Shown here: positions 22,511 through 34,373 of the stretch, in pieces | Layout of the letters: every line of letters begins with the position of its first letter | Numbering within the stretch: the stretch's first letter is position 1 | Assembly: GCA_017311185.1 (NCBI GenBank) | Contig: JAESUZ010000124.1 | Coordinates: 124,001 to 188,000 of the forward strand | DNA: 64,000 nt | Origin: Proteles cristata cristata | Taxonomy: Eukaryota; Chordata; Mammalia; Carnivora; Hyaenidae | Direction of reading: 5' to 3' | Translations under genes and position numbers: made by a program | Notes under the pieces: generated by a model | The model's database searches: none | The model's input: only the letters and a program-made list of their open reading frames with translations | Told to the model about the DNA's origin: nothing

Positions 22511-23715
22511 ACCCCCCAAGTTAGTTAAAATACAGTGTAGTTTTGGCTTCAGGAGTGGAATCCAGTGATTCATCACTTACATGTAATACCCATGCTCATC
22601 CCAACAAATGCCCTCCTTAATGCCTATCACCTACTTTCCCTACCCCCATCAACCCTCAGTTTGTTCTTTGTATTTAAGAGGCTCTTACGGATTGCCTCCC
22701 TTTTTGTTTTTACTTTATTTTTCCTTATCTTCCCCTATGATCATCTGTTAAGTTTTTCAAATCCCACCTATGAGTGAAATCATCTGATATCTTTCTCTGA
22801 GTTACTTATTTCACTTAGCATAATACCTTCCAGCTCCATCTATGTTGTTGCAAATGGCAAGATTTCATTCTTTTTCATTGCTGAGTAGTATTCCTGTGTG
22901 TGTGTGTATACACGTATACATGCATACCATATCTTCTTAATCCATCAGTTGATGGACATTTGGGCTCTTTCCATAATTTGGCGATTGTTGATTGGTGCAT
23001 GTGTCCCTTTGAATCAGCACTTCAGTCTCCTTTGGATAAATTCCTAGTAGTACAATTGCTGGATTGTAGGGTAATTCTATTTTTAATTTTTTGCGGAACC
23101 TCCACACCGTTATCCAGAGCAGCTGTATCAGCTACATTCCCACCAAGAGTGCATGAGGGCTCCCCTTTCTCCACATCCTCGCCAACATCTGTTGTTTCCT
23201 GAGTTGTTAATTTTACCCTCTCTGACCAGTGGTGTCTCATTGTGATTTTGATTTGTATTTCCCTGATGATGAATGATGTTGAACATCTTTTCATGTGTCT
23301 GTTTGCCCTCTGGATGTCTTCTTTGGAAAATTGCCTATTCATCTCCTCTGCCCATTTCTTCACTAGATTATTTGTTTTTAGGGTGTTGACTTTGGTAAGT
23401 TCTTTATAGATTTTGGATACTCACCCTTTATCTGATATGTCATTTGCAAATATCTTCTCCCATTCCATTGCTTGCCTTTAGTTTTGTTGATTGTTTCCTT
23501 TGCTCTCCAGAAGCTTTTTTATCTTGATGAGGTCCCAATAGTTCATTTTTGCTTTTATTTCCCTTGCCTTCAGTTGCCAGCTAAGAAGTTGCTTGACCAA
23601 GATCACAGAGGTTGCTGCCTATTTTCTCCTATAGGATTTGATGGTTTCCTGTCTCATATTTAGGTCTTTCAGCCATTTTGCATTTGTTTTTGTGTATGGT
23701 GTAAGAAAGTTCCCC
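22511..23715 (-). mobile_element. carnivore L1 nested in older L1
   Basis: A second reverse L1, from 3' UTR (acagtgtagttttggcttca) into the ORF2 C-terminus, where [17 protein letters not shown] is readable on the minus strand near 23363. It is 5'-truncated. It lacks a clear poly(A) at its 3' side, and no TSD is obvious. Confidence 0.85.
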
Positions 23716-23757
23716 CACTTCTTTATTCACTCATCTGTTGATAAACAGTCATTAGAA
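23716..23757 (-). mobile_element. older L1, outer element, right part
   Basis: 'cttctttattcactcatctg' continues the L1 3' UTR exactly where the left part stops (after the position of 'catatatatggcatataaat'). It shows that the 1.2 kb between them is a later insertion. Confidence 0.65.
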
Positions 23758-23829
23758 TAGGTTTGTCAAGAAGGCCTGGAAGTTGGTAGAGAGCAAGTCT
23801 TGAGAATACAGAGACAAGGCAGAGGGAGC

Positions 23830-24296
23830 AAGATAGGAGCTGGCCTCGTGTGTCGAGGGAACACCAGTGATCCACAGTGAGGTCGGGGGGTAGAGGAGGC
23901 AGTAAGGAGAAAAATAAGAGAATGAGTCAGCCGTGTCTGGCTGGGGGCTGTCTGGGGTCTTTTAATATACTGTAAGGACTTCCATTTTCACCATGTGAAA
24001 TGGCAAAACCTCAGAGAATTGCAAGCAACACAATGATGGGAACTTGCTTACATGTGGCAGGATCGCTGTGGCAGTACTATTGGGAAATGAGTATACAGAG
24101 GCACTGGTAGAAAAAGGGAGATCAGTTTGACTACTGCAAGCGGTTACAAGAATCTGGTAGGAGATGGTGGTGATTCTACCAAAGTAGCAGTTCACAGGTC
24201 CGAGTGGTTAGGTTTGCTGAAGGATGGGATGTGAGGTGTGAGAGACAGAAGAATCAGCAGTAACACCAAGACTGTTGGCCCAAGAAACTGGATGTA
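23830..24296 (-). mobile_element. L2 LINE, part 1
   Basis: L2-like reverse sequence including 'ggtaggagatggtggtgatt' and 'tgctgaaggatgggatgtga'. It continues past the SINE at 24315. No coding frame remains. Confidence 0.6.
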
Positions 24297-24314
24297 TTAA
24301 GGTCCTATCATCTT

Positions 24315-24520
24315 TTTTTTTTATGTTTTATTTATTTCTAGGAGAGAGAGAGAGACAGTGTGAGCAGGGGAGGGTCAGAGAGAGGGAGTCACAGACTCTG
24401 AAACAGGCTCCAGGCTGGCAGTCAGCACAGAGCCCGACGCGGGGCTCGAACCCATGAACCGCGAGATCATGACCTAAGCGAAAGTCGGATGCTTAACTGA
24501 CTAAGCCACCCAGGCGCCCC
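24315..24520 (-). mobile_element. CAN-SINE, young felid type
   Basis: Nearly intact reverse SINE (tail, 'tttatttctaggagagagag', 'gacgcggggctcgaacccat', head 'gccacccaggcgcccc'). The 18-base TSD TTAAGGTCCTATCATCTT is exact at 24297-24314 and 24521-24538. It inserted in an L2. Confidence 0.96.
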
Positions 24521-24538
24521 TTAAGGTCCTATCATCTT

Positions 24539-24790
24539 GAGATGTGGTAGGAGAATGTATTGGGGAAGAGATCAGGAGCCCCGTTCTGTACATGTGGAGT
24601 TTGAGATGTCAGACATTTCAAGTGGGAATTAGGAGCAGAAAGCCGAAAATGGAAGCGGAGCACCTGTAAAGTGGTGGGCAATCTTAAAGCCTTGCATGGT
24701 GGCCAGGATGCCCTGAGGAAGGGTTTTGCTTTACAGTCTATCAAATTGACAGAACATTTGGGGACCAGGTATGACGATCTTGAATAGACT
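24539..24790 (-). mobile_element. L2 LINE, part 2
   Basis: Continues the L2 after the SINE: 'tacatgtggagtttgagatg' and 'cagacatttcaagtgggaat' resemble the L2 block that follows part 1. The right limit is uncertain. Confidence 0.55.
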
Positions 24791-26399
24791 CCTGAAGATG
24801 GGCTGACAGTTTCACTAGGACACAGGGACCTAGAGAGAGAAAGACACACAAGTGCGCATGAAGAGCATCAAAGACAAACTGCAACCACATTTTAACATGT
24901 CTCTGTACAAAAATTTTTGTAACCTCTCTTATTTCAAGGCTGACTGACTCCTCCGACCCACACAGCTTTCCAGACCACACTAGTACCATTAGTTTAGCTT
25001 CTGGGGATCCTTATCTCCCAAGAAATCAATCATTATTTGTTACTGTGGATAATTCCAAGCAATGCCCAACTCACTTGGAAATACAGCACTGCCTGGATTT
25101 GAAACCGGGGTTATTTTTCTAATCAGGTGCTCAAGCTCAGATCTCCAGCAATGGTCTGCCTCAATAGCTTCTGGCTTTTTCCCAGTAGAGCTGCCACTCA
25201 TCCTTGGAGGGCATATGTGTTCACTGCAAAAGAAGGTCATGGGCTTCACCACAGTTTGAGAAGTGGGCAGAGTCTGTCATTCCCAGAACTCCCACCTCCT
25301 GGGAGAATACTTGCCATTGTGATTTTGTGACAACTCAAAGCCCCACTCTCCTATATGGACTCTCTCCAAAATTCTATTTTTCATTAATGAATTAATTGAA
25401 CATCAAAGGTGACACCTCAGGATAATTGAGACGTCCCGGGAGTTGCAGAGACAGAGTCGGAGTCCCCTTCTGAGACAGCTTTATCTGAAACTGAGAAAAT
25501 TGACACAAGAAAAATAAAATGGACATGCTAAGCCCTGAGCAAGTGGGGGGATCCTCAAGAAGCCAAGTGAGCACAGATACCGTTGACGACAGAATTATCA
25601 ACCCACTTTGATGATCAGCTGCACAATTTATGATGAAGGTTCGGGTCTCAGAGTTGTATATGAGCTGAACTTTTTCCAGAAAGAACATTTGGAGACAGGA
25701 TCTAAGAGGTATTATGCATTTACCTGTTCTGAATATAGAAAAGGGGGAGGCACTGAAGGCCCTCCCCAATTTTCCTCATGGTAGAAATGATGTGCAAGGA
25801 TGGGCTATCAACCTTAGTGCTGCTTTGCTTCTTCGCAGAATGTGGATGGACTCATTATTCATGGCAGTCTATTAGGCTTACGTATCACCTCCCCACGCCT
25901 CCACCACAGCACCACAGAACCCCATACAGAATGAGTAATTAAGGCAACTGGAAACATGATTTGCAAAGCTGTAGACTTTATTTTGCTTCTGGCAAGTCAA
26001 AACTTTAACAATTGAGATTGTTCTATCGGCTTCCCAGCCATGACCTCAACCCTAGAAGTTGGCTCCACCAGATTTTCTGTCTGGCCAAAAATCAAATAAC
26101 GTAAGTCGTGTGTAATGAAGCTAATTTTGGTGCCAATGCTAGTGAAAAGTGGGTGCTATAACTCAAACCCATGGTTACCCCAGTAATCATTCACTAGGTA
26201 TAAATTCAGGAGAGAACATAACTGACATGATCAGCTCACTGCTCCCATTTCGCCCTAACCTCTCCCGCACAGGGCTTGTTTTTTCTGCCTTTAGCCTGTG
26301 AGCATTGGACGAGAGAAGAGAGTGAGCTGTGTTTCTAATCTTAAATGAGCAATGGGGGACATGAGAACCCATAAAATAAAAGCTCCACAATTGAAAAAT
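24791..26399. other. unassigned, no gene seen
   Basis: About 1.6 kb. Several overlapping frames of 60-125 residues lie on both strands around 25040-25770, none with a known motif. No repeat family is recognised. Confidence 0.4.
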
Positions 26400-26475
26400 T
26401 TAGAGTCATTCAGTCCAACTCCTCACTTTACAGATGAGAAAGTAAAGTCAAGAGCAGCAGAATGACTTGGCCAAA
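26400..26475 (-). repeat. MIR/L2-like fragment
   Basis: 'gtccaactcctcactttaca' followed by 'gatgagaaagtaaagtcaag' is a common ancient-repeat motif in reverse. The exact family is uncertain. Confidence 0.5.
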
Positions 26476-26479
26476 AGAT

Positions 26480-26857
26480 ATAAAAGCTGAGGGACATGAA
26501 ATGCCACTGAGCAAAAACAAAGGAACTAGACACCTGCACAAAATGGATGGCTCTCCAGGGACTTATGCAAAGTGACAGAAGCCAATCCCCAAAAGTTACC
26601 ATGATTTTGTTTATACAACTTTCTTAAAATGATAAAGTAGAAATGGAGAATAAACCACGATTGCCAAGGGTTGAGGGAAAGTAGGTATCGCTATAAAGTT
26701 CAATAGGAGTAACCTTTGGTGTTGATAGAAATTTTATATCTTGACTACATAGATGTCAATATCCGGTTGCCATATTGCACTGTGTTTTTGCAAGATATTA
26801 CTAGAGGGAGACACCAAGCAAAAGGTATATACATGATTTTTCTTGCATTATTTCTTT
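26480..26857 (+). mobile_element. ancient L1 3' UTR, part 1
   Basis: Sense L1M 3' UTR: 'cagaagccaatccccaaaag', 'tgattttgtttatacaactt', 'attgccaagggttgagggaa' and 'ttgccatattgcactgtgtt'. It continues at 27238 after a SINE insertion. Confidence 0.75.
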
Positions 26858-26872
26858 AAATGCATGTAAATA

Positions 26873-27222
26873 GCCTGGGTGTTTAGCAATGGTTGAGCGT
26901 CCACTTTCGCTCAGGTCATGATCTCACGGTTCGTGGGTTCGCCCACGTTGGGCTCTGTGCTGACTGCCAGAGCCTGAGCCTGCTTCAGAGTTCGTGTTCC
27001 CCTCTCTCTCTGACTCTGCTCACGCCACGACTTTCGCTTAGGTCATGATCTCGCGGTTCGTGGGTTCGAGCCCCGCGTCGGGCTCTGTGCTGACTGCCAG
27101 CTCAGAGCCTGGAGCCTGTTTCAGTCTGTGACTCCCTCTCTTCTCTGACCCTCCCCTGCTCACGCTGTCTCTCTCTCTCTCTCTCTCGTAGAAATAAATA
27201 AAACATTTAAAAAAAATAAATA
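26873..27222 (+). mobile_element. dimeric CAN-SINE
   Basis: Two SINE units lie head to tail inside one 15-base TSD (AAATGCATGTAAATA, exact at 26858-26872 and 27223-27237). The first unit (26873 to about 27028) is shortened by several small deletions and has no tail. The second starts at 'cgactttcgcttaggtcatg' without its head and has the full body, CT block and A-rich tail. A single pair of TSDs suggests insertion as one unit. Confidence 0.88.
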
Positions 27223-27237
27223 AAATGCATGTAAATA

Positions 27238-27275
27238 TGCAATTATTTCAAAATTGAAAATTTAAAAGAGTACCT
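27238..27275 (+). mobile_element. ancient L1 3' UTR, part 2
   Basis: 'gcaattatttcaaaattgaa' completes the L1M 3' end that part 1 began. Confidence 0.6.
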
Positions 27276-27457
27276 TTCAAAACAAAACCGATTGCTACAC
27301 TTACAATCATTCATGAAAATGTTTCCTTTGTCTTCATTAAGTGATCGTTAACAAAGTTGTAAAGGTTTGTCAGTCTTAGCCAACTGTATACTTAGTGTCT
27401 GGGCACTTATTATGAACAAATCTCATAAAAAGGAGATACAACTATGAAAAAAATACA
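27276..27457. other. unassigned, no gene seen
   Basis: Short stretch without a recognised feature before the Tigger terminal repeat. Confidence 0.4.
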
Positions 27458-29930
27458 CAGTAAAACCTTGGTTTGAGAGCATAATTCATTCCGGAAACAT
27501 GCTTGTATAATCCAAAGCACATGTATATCAAAGCGAATTTCCCCATAAGAAATAACAGAAACTCAGATGATTCGTTGCACAGCCCAGAAATATTCATATA
27601 AAAATGATTACAAGAATGTAATATAACACAACATAACAAAGAAAATATAATATAGACGGAAAAATAAACAAATTAACCTGCACTTCCCTTTGGAAACCTT
27701 TGTGGCTGCTGTGAGGGAGACCAAGTGAAAGGTGGGTTATTATGTAGGACGACTTTCACTATCACAGACGGAATCACTGCTATCTATTGCTTCCATGGAA
27801 TCTTTTGTGCGACTTTAACAAGGAGCCTATCCAATGACACTTGCTTTTGCCTCTTTTTGAGGATTTCATGGAAATGTGACACTGCCTTGTCATTAAACAG
27901 ATTCCTCACTCGCACTGCTACAGCCTTATTCAGGTGGTGCCTTTCTGCAAAATTTCGCATGGATTCCCACATTTTACACATCTCCCTAATCCCATTTGAA
28001 GTGAAGGATTCCTCCGCCTTTTTCTCCTCCTGCTCTGCAGATGCGATCTCTTCCATAACCTCTTGCTGTTGCCAGAGATGCAGATCCATCAGTTCGCTGG
28101 AGGTCAGCTCCAGGCCACGTCCCCCAGGGATACAATTTCTTCAACAGCTGGCAGCTCTTGTTCATGGGCAAGCCCCTCTACGTCATGCCCAAGAACTCAA
28201 TCAGGCCACAGTTTTCTCCAAGCAGAATTAAGGCGACCCCATCCCAGGCTTTATTGATGATTTGAGGCAGTTCATGATTTGGAAATTGTTTTTCCATAAC
28301 TCTCACAGGGAAAGGTTTGTTCCTTCCTTCAGTTGCCTCATAGCATCACTGAAATAGTGCTTTGGTGTAAAGCTTTTTAAAGTCCAAAATGACCTGCTGA
28401 TCCATGGGCTGAGGGATGGGAGTGGTGTTGGGAAGAAGGAACTTGACCTAAATGAACTCGAATTCCTCCAGTAAGTCGTCCCCAAAGCCTGGAGGATGAG
28501 TGGAAACATTATCGATACCCAGCAAGGCCTTGAGTGGCAGATTCTTTCCTAAAGGTATCTCTTCAGTGTAGGACCGAAGGCCTCATTGAGCCACTCAATG
28601 AACAAGATACAAGTGACACAAGCTTGCTGTTGGGCCTCCACATGACATGTAACTGGCTCTTCTGCACCTTGCATTTCTTGAAGGCTCGTGGATACTTGGA
28701 ATGATACACGAGCAGGGGCTTCACTTTGAAATCCCCGATTGCCTTAGCACAAAACAAGAGGGTGAGACCGTCTTTCATGGGCTTGCAACTGGGCACTGCT
28801 TTCTCTTCTTCTGTAATGTGGGTCCTCTTTGGCATCTTTTTCCAAAACAGCTCCAGCTCATCGCAGTTAAAAACTTGCTTCAACAGGTAACACTCAGAAG
28901 CCATGAGTTTCTGGAACTCCATAGCAAATGCCTCAGCTGCCTTTGCCTCCGAACTCACAGCCTCTCCGTGCCTCACAACACTGTGGAAGATTCTTCCCCT
29001 CTTAAAGTTTTCAATCCATCCCCTGCTTGCCTTGAAGCCTTCTTCGTTTTCTGATGACGTACCTGGCAGTTTACTTACGAGGTCGGGGTACAAGGCCATT
29101 GCCTTCTCGCACATGAAGTTCTCACAGTATCACCTGCTAGTTGTCCCTTTTTTATCCAAACCAGAAGCAACTTTTCTACATCTTCCAGAACATGTGGCCA
29201 TTGCTTTGATATTCTCGTGACTCCTTTTGCTGCATCTAGCCCCCGTTTTTGCTGCGTCTTTAATATTGTACAAATGGTTGACATAGACTTCTTATAAAAT
29301 CTTGACATTTCAGCCACTCACATACCTCGTTCATACTTTTCAATGATCTCATTCTTAACTTCCACTGTAATTATCTCCTTCTTCTTACTGCCTTTCTTTT
29401 CAATCGTTTTCTGCATGGGGGCCATTGTATACGCTCACATGGATGTTGACCACAGTACAGTATTAATGAACTCTTGTCACTGACTGCAGTTAATGTAACT
29501 GGCAATAAGGCAGCAGAGGAAAGGGTCTAGATCTGCAGGCAGCCTGACCTAGAATGAAGCAGGACATTCCCAAGCTTACTCTTGTCTGGAAAAGCAAAGG
29601 ACTGTCCATAGGTGCTTTGAAGTGACAAAAAATACATTAGGGCCAGCTGTGGGCACCTTCCAGTGTTCTGAAAAATCATTGATTTCTGCCAAACACCTTG
29701 GCCTGAGACCAAGCATTCAAGTGTGGGAGATAATCACCCACAACCCCACAGACAGACAGAAAGAGAGAGAGAGAGAACCATTGGCTCAGTTGTGATCATA
29801 TGACATTCAGCCTCTCATACTACTCGTATTACAAGACATTGCTCATTTATCAAGTTAAAATTTATTATAAATGTTTGCTCACCTCGCAGAACACTTACAG
29901 AACAAGTCGCTCTGACCTTTGGACTTGGTG
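27458..29930 (-). mobile_element. Tigger7-like DNA transposon, near full length
   Basis: A pogo/Tigger element in reverse, about 2.47 kb. The 3' terminal repeat CAGTAAAACCTTGG starts at 27458. The other terminal repeat is degraded near 29880-29930 ('cctcgcagaacacttacaga'). Between them lie a broken transposase gene and noncoding ends. The size and layout are close to a full Tigger7 by memory. The TA target is not clean on either side (TA at 27454 lies two bases off), so the ends are approximate. Tigger elements moved early in eutherian history, and this copy cannot be active. Confidence 0.88.
27784..29425 (-). pseudogene. Tigger (pogo) transposase, broken
   Basis: The start codon is at 29425. 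The N-terminal DNA-binding half (CENP-B type helix-turn-helix) runs to about 29075, with a TGA at 29320-29318. After a frameshift, the frame 29114-28563 carries the second DNA-binding part (GWIENFKRGRIFHSVVRHGE) and the first catalytic aspartate (NCDELELFWKKMP), then KDGLTLLFCAKAIGDFKVKP. The second aspartate (IDN) is at about 28513-28511 and the third (PMDQ) at 28402-28400. The C-terminal part is in other frames (28089-27784). All three DDD codons survive, but at least three frame changes and one stop inactivate it. Confidence 0.88.
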
Positions 29931-31514
29931 GGAAATATGTATAAACCTTTTATGAAAAGATATTTTCCTCTGACTTGCCTTCTTAAGACCAAGAAGCATC
30001 ATGTTTGTATACAGCACCACCCCTTCAACAACAACAAAATAAAACCCACCAGTGCTTGAGACAGAGTGAGATCTACAGCATAGATAGAGTGACTTTGTGG
30101 AGTGTCTGCTCCAGGGCCAGGATGACATTTGTCAAAACTGGTGTCAGTTATACTCTACAGAGTTGCAGACTCTCAGTGAAAGGCTGGTAAAATCCTGGAA
30201 TAAAACAATAGGGTGGAACAATATAAATATGAGACCAAATGTGGGTAACCAACGAAGAAATAGGTTTTTGGTAGGTCTGAAGTTTGGGACAGCTAAGAGG
30301 GCAGTTTGCTCATGAAACTGACCTTCAATTCATCCAGGCTTGTCTCGGCCTCAGTGTATTGGTCCCGCTCCCAATTATTTGCACCAGTACCTGGACAGAT
30401 ACGTGGTCAGAGGCTCCAGAACAGTGGGGAGAATGAGAAAAGGAAATACTGCAGGAACGTGAAGAAATATAAGCTCAATCGAATGATCTTGACGGGGGGC
30501 CATAGGCCACAGAAGCCCTTTCCCTGGGCAGCTGCTGGGCCCCCTGTTCTATGTGCTCATGTGTCCCCACCCGTGGGCAGAAAGTGTCTCCTTTTTCCTC
30601 CTGCCCCTCACATCACTACTTCTTCCTGACAGCTGGGCCAGGATCACTGCTGCGGTTCAAACAAAATGGTGCTGGTAGGGTGATCACCTCAGTCTGGTTT
30701 GCTTGGCACTGTCTCAGTTTTAATATTGAGTATCCTGTGTTCTGGGAGCCCTTCTCAGTCCCAGGCATTCCAGACACAGCGGGTTAAGGAGGTGGTCAAG
30801 GTTGGAAGTCACCAGAGAAAATCATGTGTCACTCAAAGGTTTCCCACTGTGTCATTTAAGCTGAGGAATTCACCCCAGTCAAGGCTTAGAAACATGCTTT
30901 TTACTCCCCACACTTAAAGTACATCCACCTTGAGTGAAGACTGACACCATTCATGTTCACTGAAACTGACCCATAAAGCCAAATACCACTGTAATTAATC
31001 TACACGTAAAGCTACATACCACTGGAGGTCTGGCTGGGGCAGATTAGGACATTCTCTCCTCGCAGGGAAGCTTCATGCAAAAACCAGTCATTGTCAGAAA
31101 TGTGTCAGGTGAGCAGGGAATGAGAAAAGGCAGCCTAAACTTTATGGTCCATGACTGAGTATGCCAAAGCAGGGAGAATGGCACTGGAGTCCGGGAGTAG
31201 ACATTTTCACCCTTGCAACGCAGGATGCCCTCAGATATTTTCTATTTTATTCTATTCTATTGCACTTTTAAAATATTGGTCAGGTAAAAATATTTGGGAA
31301 GCACTGTGATCACATCTGACAATCCTATGTCCACAACCTTTCTCCAGACAGGTTGAATTACAACGGATTAGGTGCCTGCTCCCTAAATTACTCACTTTCC
31401 CACTCGGCCTCCATGTAGTCAGGTCCCTGCAATTGATACTGTCTGTCCAACTCTAAGATCTGACGTTTCAGATGTGGGTTTACCCCTAGCTTGACTGCTG
31501 CGTGTTCTCAGTGC

Positions 31515-31515
<1 letters not shown>
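29931..31515. other. unassigned, no gene seen
   Basis: About 1.6 kb. Overlapping plus frames of 60-107 residues (30005-30917) show no family motif. No repeat family is recognised. Confidence 0.4.

Positions 31516-31518
<3 letters not shown>

Positions 31519-31545
<27 letters not shown>
31519..31545. repeat. (TG)n microsatellite
   Basis: About 13 TG units followed by 'gtggtggtac'. Confidence 0.95.
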
Positions 31546-31654
31546 GTGGTACTACATTAATTTCATTGAGATACATTCTTTCCCAGTTCTTGGGGAGCAT
31601 GTTACTCATGCCCCCAAGGAACATATTATAATAGTTAACTGATAACTCATTTTT

Positions 31655-31861
31655 TTTAATTTTATTTATTTTTGAGAGAGAGATAGAGACAGCATGAACA
31701 GGAGAGGGTCAGAGACAGAGGGAGACACAGAATCCAAAGTAGGCTCCAGGCTCTGAGCTGGCTGTCAGCACAGGGCCCGATGCGGGGCTCAAACCCACGA
31801 ACCGTGAGATCATGACCTGAGCTGAAGTCAGACGCTAACCGACTGAGCCACCCAAGCGCCC
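31655..31861 (-). mobile_element. CAN-SINE, full length
   Basis: Reverse SINE with T-rich tail, GA block, 'gatgcggggctcaaacccac' and head 'gccacccaagcgcccc'. The 16-base TSD CTGATAACTCATTTTT is exact at 31639-31654 and 31862-31877. Confidence 0.95.
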
Positions 31862-31877
31862 CTGATAACTCATTTTT

Positions 31878-32045
31878 AAGAACTTGACAATTAGCCAAGT
31901 GCTTTTGCCATGTGTTATTCATTTGAGTATCCATGAAATATATAAAGCACAGACTATTGTCTTCAAGTTTTACAGGTATAGAAGCTAAGGCTTAAGGAGA
32001 TTAAGTGATTCCCAGAAACAGCACAGAGCCTGTGGATGAAAGAGA
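31878..32045 (-). repeat. MIR SINE
   Basis: 'taaggagattaagtgattcc' followed by 'cagcacagagcctgtggatg' is the reversed MIR core. The 3' half lies to the left. Confidence 0.75.
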
Positions 32046-33674
32046 TTCTATTTAGAGATAGGGTCGGCACCAGGCTGGGGAAGGAGAACTTTGGGAGACT
32101 TTGTATTATTTCACCTCCCAGTCGGTGTCTATCTCCACAGGCTTTTCAATTCCCACTCCTCACCTTCCTCCAAAGAATACCCCCTTGTTCATCAGGCCCT
32201 TGTTGTGAGGAGAGACGGAAGGAAACACCAGCATGTAGGTATCCTTCATGGGTCAGCCTCTGTTCCATGTCAACCAACCCCCTTCGTTGCCTGATTTTTG
32301 ATCTCCTCTGCTTTGCCCCTTCTCTTCACTTCAGCACCCAGCACACTACCTCATTTCTCCCCTGCTTTGCTCTCATCAATCTCTTCCTTTCTGCTTTTTG
32401 AATCTATTGTCGTCAATCTGCTTTATTTATGCCATGATCAGGGACAGCACTTTCTGCTACCAAAGATGGTTCAAGTTCACTGCCGGCCATCATTAACTTA
32501 TAATTTATGTGTCAGGGACCACATGGGATTTTTAAGGCGCCCCAGGGAAATACCACATGGACTGCTGGGCTGGTTTAATAAAGGCCCGCCAAGATGGCAG
32601 GCAAGCCATTCAGTGAATTATGCTGAGTCACCCTTTCCCACACCCTGATCTTGTCTGGGATACCTGGTCATGCTCACTGCCTTGGAGTTCAGTTTTGCTC
32701 TGGACCTTCAGGTTTCTAGTTTTCTCCATCAAAAGTTCTCCCCTGGGGACTGTGTGTTCCTATACATCCCCTATCACCTCCAGGAGGTAAGACAAACCTT
32801 ACATTCAACGTCATGCCCTGCTTGCTAACTGAGTACATCCCAGAATTTAATTTTTGCACCTTCTTTTGCACTTACCATCTGGCTTTGTAGTACCACAGGA
32901 TACCTCCAATTCTCTTGAGAAACAAGAAATCCAGAATATGTAAAATTATAAGGCATTTTCAGGGGAAAAGAATGATGTCATCAAATAAAATTATTTTAGT
33001 CCTTTGCAACTTCAGATTGGTTAGCGACCACTCTTTTGGAAGACCAAGACTATATAGCCTTTGCAGATTAGGGACTCTCGTATGGTGAGTCTGAACATAT
33101 ATTCATAATAAAGTAAAAATATCTGTGTGTGGAAAATATCCAAACTGAGTAGTAATATATATGGGGATCTTTTGAGGGCCAGAAAGCTTTCTTGGTGTAC
33201 ACACGTACACTCTCAGGGGATTGATTGATTAAGTAATAGCATTTTTAATGCCCAAAGCAGAGGGAAAAAAATCATTCCCCGTGCTTTGGTTTCAGAATGT
33301 TGATGTTGTCTGAAGTACAAGCTGTGCATTCTCAGAAAGGCTTCTTTCCTGGTGTGGCGGCAGCTCAGTAAAGAGAAGGCCAAGTCCAAGCTAGAGGAAA
33401 CTAAGTCTCCAGGGGTGTGTGAAATGCAAAATATTGAGGCACATGATCTCAAAATGTTCTGTGACATGGCTGAGTCTTCCCACATAAACAAGGCTACAAA
33501 TACAAATCCCAAGCCTGCCTTCGTCTGAGCACACCAAAATCATCAATTTTCCGTCTGGAAGCTCCAAAATTTTAAAACAAACCAACAGAATAAAACAAGA
33601 ACAACAAAAGCAGCAACAAAACATTTAATCTTCTCAGTGTCTTGTTGCAGTTTGTGTTATTTTCATGTGTCCAA
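32046..33674. other. unassigned, no gene seen
   Basis: About 1.6 kb. Frames of up to 121 residues (32036-32401 plus and others) overlap in three phases and lack motifs. No repeat is recognised. Confidence 0.4.
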
Positions 33675-33945
33675 TAGATCACAGTGGCTAAGTGTTGGGT
33701 TTTGAGTTGAAATATAAAGAACAATTTTCTCCCTGGCTCCTGCATTTACTGGCTGTTTTTCTCTCTGTGTGTCTGTCTCTCTCTCTCTTTCTCTTTCTCT
33801 CAAATCATAGTTTCTCCGCCTTTAAAATAGAAGTGATAAACCCCAATTTGAGAAATATTGCAAAATGGAAATGAGCTAATCTATTTGTATCTCCTGGCTT
33901 ACATAAGATGTTCAATAAATGGATATTATAATTATTTTCCTCTGC
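33675..33945 (+). repeat. MIR SINE with internal CT expansion
   Basis: Sense MIR: 'cacagtggctaagtgttggg', 'tcctgcatttactggctgtt', then a CT-rich run at about 33760-33800 where the conserved core should be, then 'cataagatgttcaataaatg'. The core seems replaced or expanded by a CT microsatellite. Confidence 0.75.
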
Positions 33946-34359
33946 GTGAGAAAAGGATTTATAAAAATAAGCTTCCTTTACCCCCTGAAAATACTGTAAG
34001 ATCTCACAATAAATAGACTGCTAACTTTAGGCAAGTACCTTTAACTCTTCAACCCTCTTTGTCTTTTTTTTCAAAGTGGATAAGTGTTGAGAACAATGAA
34101 ATGAGAAAGTATTTACAAGTGATTTGTTTACTAGCAAACGGCTTTATAATTGTTAGGAAGGATTAATATTATATAACAACTGATTTAATGGAAGTTTCAA
34201 CCCTAGAAATACATTCTTAAAGATAATAGTGGTTTCTTGAAACACTGTTTGCAAACCTTACATGACTTCTAGGCCTCTCTCATAAAAATATACAATAATC
34301 CTGTAAACCTCTTTAGGACATTTTCTAAATCAATTAGGCATTTTTACCTGGTAAGAGGA
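33946..34359. other. unassigned, no gene seen
   Basis: AT-rich sequence without a recognised repeat or frame. Confidence 0.4.
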
Positions 34360-34373
34360 AAAGAAATAGTTTT

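Noticed and set aside
28563..29114. 183-residue frame as a domesticated Tigger (TIGD-like) gene
   Set aside because: The frame is interrupted on both sides by frameshifts or stops, and the transposon ends are still attached; no sign of purifying selection can be seen here.
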